This document shows positions 60,699 through 64,000 of a stretch of 64,000 nt of DNA, piece by piece (the first letter of the stretch is position 1; each line of letters opens with the position of its first letter). Below the pieces are notes generated by a model. It ran no database searches. It saw only the letters and a list, made by a program, of their open reading frames with translations, and had not been told where the DNA came from. The DNA is taken from positions 1 to 64,000 of the forward strand of contig JAJDDY010000056.1 of NCBI GenBank assembly GCA_029260075.1. Direction: 5' to 3'. The translations under genes and the position numbers were made by a program. This DNA comes from Phycisphaerae bacterium. GTDB taxonomy: Bacteria > Planctomycetota > Phycisphaerae > UBA1845.

Positions 60699-62534
60699 AT
60701 GATCGGCCCGACGGATACGTACCTGCGAAACCTGTCCGCCCTTCGCCGCTGGCAAGCGCCAGTCGCCAACGTCGTCGAACAGACTGACATCCCAAACGGC
60801 GTCACCCGCACCCAGGGTCGCGACCAATGCGACACGTTTCTCCTCCGCTCACCCGACGGCCAACTCATCTGGTTCGGGCGCTCGTCCACGCCAACCATAT
60901 CAGCCCCGGAAACCATGACGCGATTCGCCGACACCGGACGCAACGTGATACTTCCCGGAATTATGACCGGGCATGAACCACTCGTCGCACTGCAACGCAT
61001 GCCGCTTCATTGCGCCGTGTTCGTCGCGGAACGAGACCCGCTTCAGCTCAAGCTGGCCATGCACGTCTGCGACTACGTCGACGCACTCAACGCCCGACGC
61101 CTCGTTATGATCATTGGCGAAGGCGAGACGCTGGTCGACGGGTTGCGCCGCTTCTTCGAACAGAATTCCGGCTTTGAACTGCCGGTCAACCTCTTCCCCC
61201 TCCCGCAAAGTAGCACGCCGGATCTGGCGGCGTTGCAATCGTCGATCGAACGAGCGGGGCAAATCGTCACGGACCTTCAAGCCCACGTCGTTGCCTCTCA
61301 GGTCAAACGATTGGCCGACAAACAGAGCGAGTCAACTGATGAGCGCCTGTGCGTGGCCATCCTCAGCACCGACGCCTCACCTACGGCGTTGCAGCAGGCG
61401 TCGCGCGTGGCGAAGGCGTACGGCATTCTCGACACGCAATGCAGTTTGGGCGTACCCGACCGACCCGATCGATGCCACGTTTCCGCACGACTCGGCGCCA
61501 TCGTCGACCACGGCGCCAACGCCATCTTGTTCATCAATAGAGGGGCGGAAACGCTTCGCACATTGCTGCCGAAGCATCTACCTATAACGTCGTGGTATGC
61601 TCCGGGTACAATAATTCCAAAGAACATCGCAGAGGGTGTGTCACCTAATGAGCGGTTCTTGGCCACATCGCTAACCGTTCGTGAAGAACTCATCGGCGCC
61701 GGCGTCGACGCGCGCGTCATCTACCTAGCTCCGCCCGCCGCAGAGGACGCCGCCCGACGGTCTGACGCGACCGGCGAGGGACGTGTACCGCCCGCGAATG
61801 ATTCGGTCACCGTCATCGCCGACGTCTTCGACGACGACGCGGACGCGTGCAACCTGAAACTCACAAGTCATCGCACGCTCTGGTCATCACTACACGCCGT
61901 GGTCGAGCGGTACGGGGTAGCCGCCACGCCGGACCAGCTCACGGATTACCTGCATCTCGCTCAACGCGAAAGTGGAGTGAAGATCGGAGAGCAGGCCGTG
62001 CTGACGCTGCTGACCGACTGGGCGCGGTCGCGCCTCCTGCCAGCCGCCGTAACGCGGGCGTCGGTTCGCAGACTACGCCGCAACAATCACCGCGTGACGC
62101 TGTGGGGACCAACAGGGCTCAACCTGAACGACGAAGCCTTGGACTACCGTGGACCGATTCCACCCTCGCGACCACTCCGTGATACCCTGGCCGGTTCCCG
62201 CGTTCTTGTGCTCCCATCGACATCGCCCACGACAATCCAAACCGCCCTTGACGCCCTCGCGCTCGGAACACGGGTGATCGTTCGACAGCCGGACGTAGAT
62301 TTCGCATCCGAGTACCCCGGCTTGACTGACATAGCCGACCACCTCAACCTGTACGCGACCGACTCCGAATTCGACAGGGCGCTGCGCAGGGGCAAGACCC
62401 AAGACGATGGCGACGGACCCGCGCAGGCTGTTGCGCTCGTTCAAACCCGCCACACGGTCGCGGTCCGTTTGAAGGGCCTGTTCGCTGACGTTCGCGAACG
62501 CTCGGCGTCATCGCCCGGACAACAAGGCTCCTAG
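60699..62534 (+). CDS. Uncharacterised protein, C-terminal part GT-B glycosyltransferase-like
   Basis: A 611-residue soluble protein of no family I recognise. The C-terminal third resembles the donor domain of GT-B enzymes such as CgeB-like proteins: HRVTLWGPTGLNLNDEALDY, then GPIPPSRPLRDTLAGSRVLV, LPSTSPTTIQTALDALALGT and RVIVRQPDVDFASEY, although the usual E-x7-E is absent. The N-terminal part (DPLQLKLAMHVCDYVDALNA, then RRLVMIIGEGETLVDGLRRF) looks like an alpha/beta domain. The ATG follows an AAGGAAGGG at a long distance. It is followed after one base by the DUF554 gene and is probably cotranscribed. Confidence 0.7.
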   Translation: MIGPTDTYLRNLSALRRWQAPVANVVEQTDIPNGVTRTQGRDQCDTFLLRSPDGQLIWFGRSSTPTISAPETMTRFADTGRNVILPGIMTGHEPLVALQRMPLHCAVFVAERDPLQLKLAMHVCDYVDALNARRLVMIIGEGETLVDGLRRFFEQNSGFELPVNLFPLPQSSTPDLAALQSSIERAGQIVTDLQAHVVASQVKRLADKQSESTDERLCVAILSTDASPTALQQASRVAKAYGILDTQCSLGVPDRPDRCHVSARLGAIVDHGANAILFINRGAETLRTLLPKHLPITSWYAPGTIIPKNIAEGVSPNERFLATSLTVREELIGAGVDARVIYLAPPAAEDAARRSDATGEGRVPPANDSVTVIADVFDDDADACNLKLTSHRTLWSSLHAVVERYGVAATPDQLTDYLHLAQRESGVKIGEQAVLTLLTDWARSRLLPAAVTRASVRRLRRNNHRVTLWGPTGLNLNDEALDYRGPIPPSRPLRDTLAGSRVLVLPSTSPTTIQTALDALALGTRVIVRQPDVDFASEYPGLTDIADHLNLYATDSEFDRALRRGKTQDDGDGPAQAVALVQTRHTVAVRLKGLFADVRERSASSPGQQGS

Positions 62535-62535
62535 C

Positions 62536-63321
62536 ATGTGGTCGATCCTCAACGGAACCATCGTCAACGTCGCCACAGTAGCCATCGGGAGCCTTGCAGG
62601 CCTCTCCATCGCCGCCAAGCTGCCGGATCGATATCAAAAGATCATCCTTACGTCGCTCGGTCTGGTCACCATCACGCTGGGGATCGATGCAGCCGTCCTC
62701 GAATTCTCCAAAACCGTCACGCGCGCCGGGGCCTTGGTCGACCACGACGGAACCTACGGTGCCCGCATCGCCATGGTGATGATCGGCTCGCTGCTTCTCG
62801 GGTCGATCCTGGGGACCGCCCTCCGCCTCCACAGCCGAATCGAGGCGCTCGGCTCGTGGATCCACCGGCGATTCTCCAGCCAAGACGGCACGAGCTTCGC
62901 CGAAGGCTACCTCACGGCCAGCGTGATTTTTTGCGTTGGTCCGCTCACCTTGCTGGGGTGCCTACAAAACGGGGCCGAACACAACCCAAGCCTGCTCTAT
63001 ATCAAAGCGCTGCTCGACGGGTTCTGCTCACTGGCTCTGGCGGCTGCCTTCGGTTGGGGCGTGCTGGCGAGCATTGTGACCGTGCTGGTTTTTCAGGGCG
63101 GTTTGTCCATGCTGGCGTCCATCGCCGGCGATCCCCTGGACGATCTGTCCCGCTCGCTGATGACCGTCGTCGGCGGCGTGATACTCTTGGCCACGGCGCT
63201 GATGATGCTTGATATCAAGAAGATTCCCGTGGCGGACATGCTGCCCGGCATGTTCCTCCCCCCGCTGATGGTCTGGCTCGTAGAACGGGTTTCTCCGGGA
63301 TTATTGTTGCCCTTATCGTAG
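62536..63321 (+). CDS. DUF554 family membrane protein
   Basis: A 261-residue integral membrane protein of the DUF554 (YdfK/YqgA) family, whose transported substrate is not established. The N-terminus MWSILNGTIVNVATVAIGSL is characteristic, as are SLGLVTITLGIDAAV, SVIFCVGPLTLLGCLQNGAE and IKALLDGFCSLALAAAFGWG. About seven hydrophobic segments are seen. It begins one base after the stop codon of the preceding gene. Confidence 0.9.
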   Translation: MWSILNGTIVNVATVAIGSLAGLSIAAKLPDRYQKIILTSLGLVTITLGIDAAVLEFSKTVTRAGALVDHDGTYGARIAMVMIGSLLLGSILGTALRLHSRIEALGSWIHRRFSSQDGTSFAEGYLTASVIFCVGPLTLLGCLQNGAEHNPSLLYIKALLDGFCSLALAAAFGWGVLASIVTVLVFQGGLSMLASIAGDPLDDLSRSLMTVVGGVILLATALMMLDIKKIPVADMLPGMFLPPLMVWLVERVSPGLLLPLS

Positions 63322-63345
63322 GGCAGTTCCTACAATGAACGTGTC

Positions 63346-64000
63346 ATGAGTGACGTTCGAACAAGCCAGGGTGTCGTCTCCACATCGCAAGGCGATCAAG
63401 ACGCACTGCGGTACGTCTCCGCCGAATCAGACTGTCCCTATCTCCCCGAGGCCAGGGCGCGAACGGAAGCGTACGGGGTCGATCGCCTGGACGGTAAGGT
63501 GTATGAGCGGTTGCTGGGTCGTGGGTTTCGCCGAAGCGGGCGTGTCGTCTATCGACCGCGCTGTCTGAACTGCAACGAGTGTCGATCGATCCGCATACCG
63601 ACGGATCAATTCGTCATGTCGCGATCCCTTCGCCGCGTGTGGCGTATCAACACCGACCTTCGTGTCGAAGTGAACGAGCCACAGGCTACGCCGGAAAAAT
63701 TCGACATATTCCTGCGCTACCTCGACAAACAACACGACGACACCATGACACGAACGATGGAGGCCTACCTCGAGTTTCTATACAACACGCCCGCCCCTTC
63801 GATCGAGTTCGACTATTTTCTCGGCGAGCGCTTGGTCGGCGTCAGTTTGGTCGATCACTGGTCGTCCGGTCTGAGCAGCGTCTACATGTACTTCGATCCG
63901 GACGCCATGACCCGAAGCCTCGGAACCTACTCCGTGCTGTGGGAAGTCGACTACGCCAAGCGCCACAACATCTCGTACTACTATCTCGGTTACTTTGTGG
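63346..64000 (+). CDS. bpt: Aspartate/glutamate leucyltransferase (Bpt/ATE1 family), 3' end cut by window
   Basis: The first 218 codons are present without a stop. The translation contains CPYLPEARARTEAYGVDRLD, the Cys-rich YRPRCLNCNECRSIRIPTDQ and SRSLRRVWRIN, all diagnostic of the ATE1/Bpt fold, then YLDKQHDDTMT and a GNAT-like half with SSVYMYFDPDAMTRSLGTYS. Bpt transfers leucine to N-terminal Asp or Glu, making N-degrons recognised by ClpS. The ATG at 63346 lies 24 bases after the DUF554 stop. Bpt is usually about 240-250 residues, so roughly 25-30 residues are missing beyond the edge. Confidence 0.92.
   Translation, partial: MSDVRTSQGVVSTSQGDQDALRYVSAESDCPYLPEARARTEAYGVDRLDGKVYERLLGRGFRRSGRVVYRPRCLNCNECRSIRIPTDQFVMSRSLRRVWRINTDLRVEVNEPQATPEKFDIFLRYLDKQHDDTMTRTMEAYLEFLYNTPAPSIEFDYFLGERLVGVSLVDHWSSGLSSVYMYFDPDAMTRSLGTYSVLWEVDYAKRHNISYYYLGYFV

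Overview
The window looks like a GC-rich bacterial chromosome from the Planctomycetota, most plausibly Phycisphaerae-like. This is inferred from gene content, since no 16S rRNA is present. Supporting features are a membrane Ser/Thr kinase with an HxxxCxxC N-terminus and TPRs, a DUF1573 protein, a subtilase ending in FG-GAP repeats and a DCNQNGIVDVCDI-type linker, Cys-rich CxDxxxCT surface repeats, an RAYT transposase, and intergenic regions packed with palindromic repeats.

Layout. 0-6 kb: a thiamine-binding protein, a Rieske protein, an RAYT transposase between two arrays of its probable REP substrates, and a large surface lipoprotein with a strong terminator. 6.7-13 kb: a tightly packed leftward housekeeping run (tpiA, secG, yicC, gmk, rpoZ, coaC) with coaB detached by a repeat, then aroF. 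13.3-19 kb: a catalytically degenerate Nudix protein, guaA, a zinc-ribbon membrane protein, a lipoprotein and guaB. 19-27.3 kb: Fic protein, ogt, a Tat-exported asparaginase, an S9 peptidase, tRNA-Lys and a MORN-type lipoprotein. 27.8-40 kb: the kinase, an MsbA-like exporter with a PDZ-like insertion, a glycosyltransferase, three tandem PDZ paralogues, and divergent DegT aminotransferase and UDP-sugar dehydrogenase genes. 40.5-45.7 kb: the subtilase and a KamA-family radical SAM enzyme. 45.8-55.4 kb: an exopolysaccharide locus with three glycosyltransferases, a sulfotransferase, a secreted protein, a flippase and an O-antigen-ligase-like polymerase. 55.7-64 kb: a divergent tRNA-Gly-like gene, clpS, miaB, a DUF1573 protein, an uncharacterised GT-like protein, a DUF554 membrane protein and the 5' part of bpt, cut by the window edge.

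Genes that work together: coaC/coaB (coenzyme A), guaA/guaB (GMP), clpS/bpt (N-degron degradation) and the polysaccharide genes, probably served by the DegT and UDP-sugar dehydrogenase enzymes further upstream.

The most unusual content is the repeat landscape. At least 15 full or partial copies of a palindromic element (family A, core GAGCCGCGACCGTAAGG) sit between genes, mostly at 3' ends, accompanied by two smaller hairpin families (B and C). Family B is once nested inside A. Several stop codons lie in a CTAG at or near an A-element edge. A separate REP family flanks the RAYT gene as a duplicated block.
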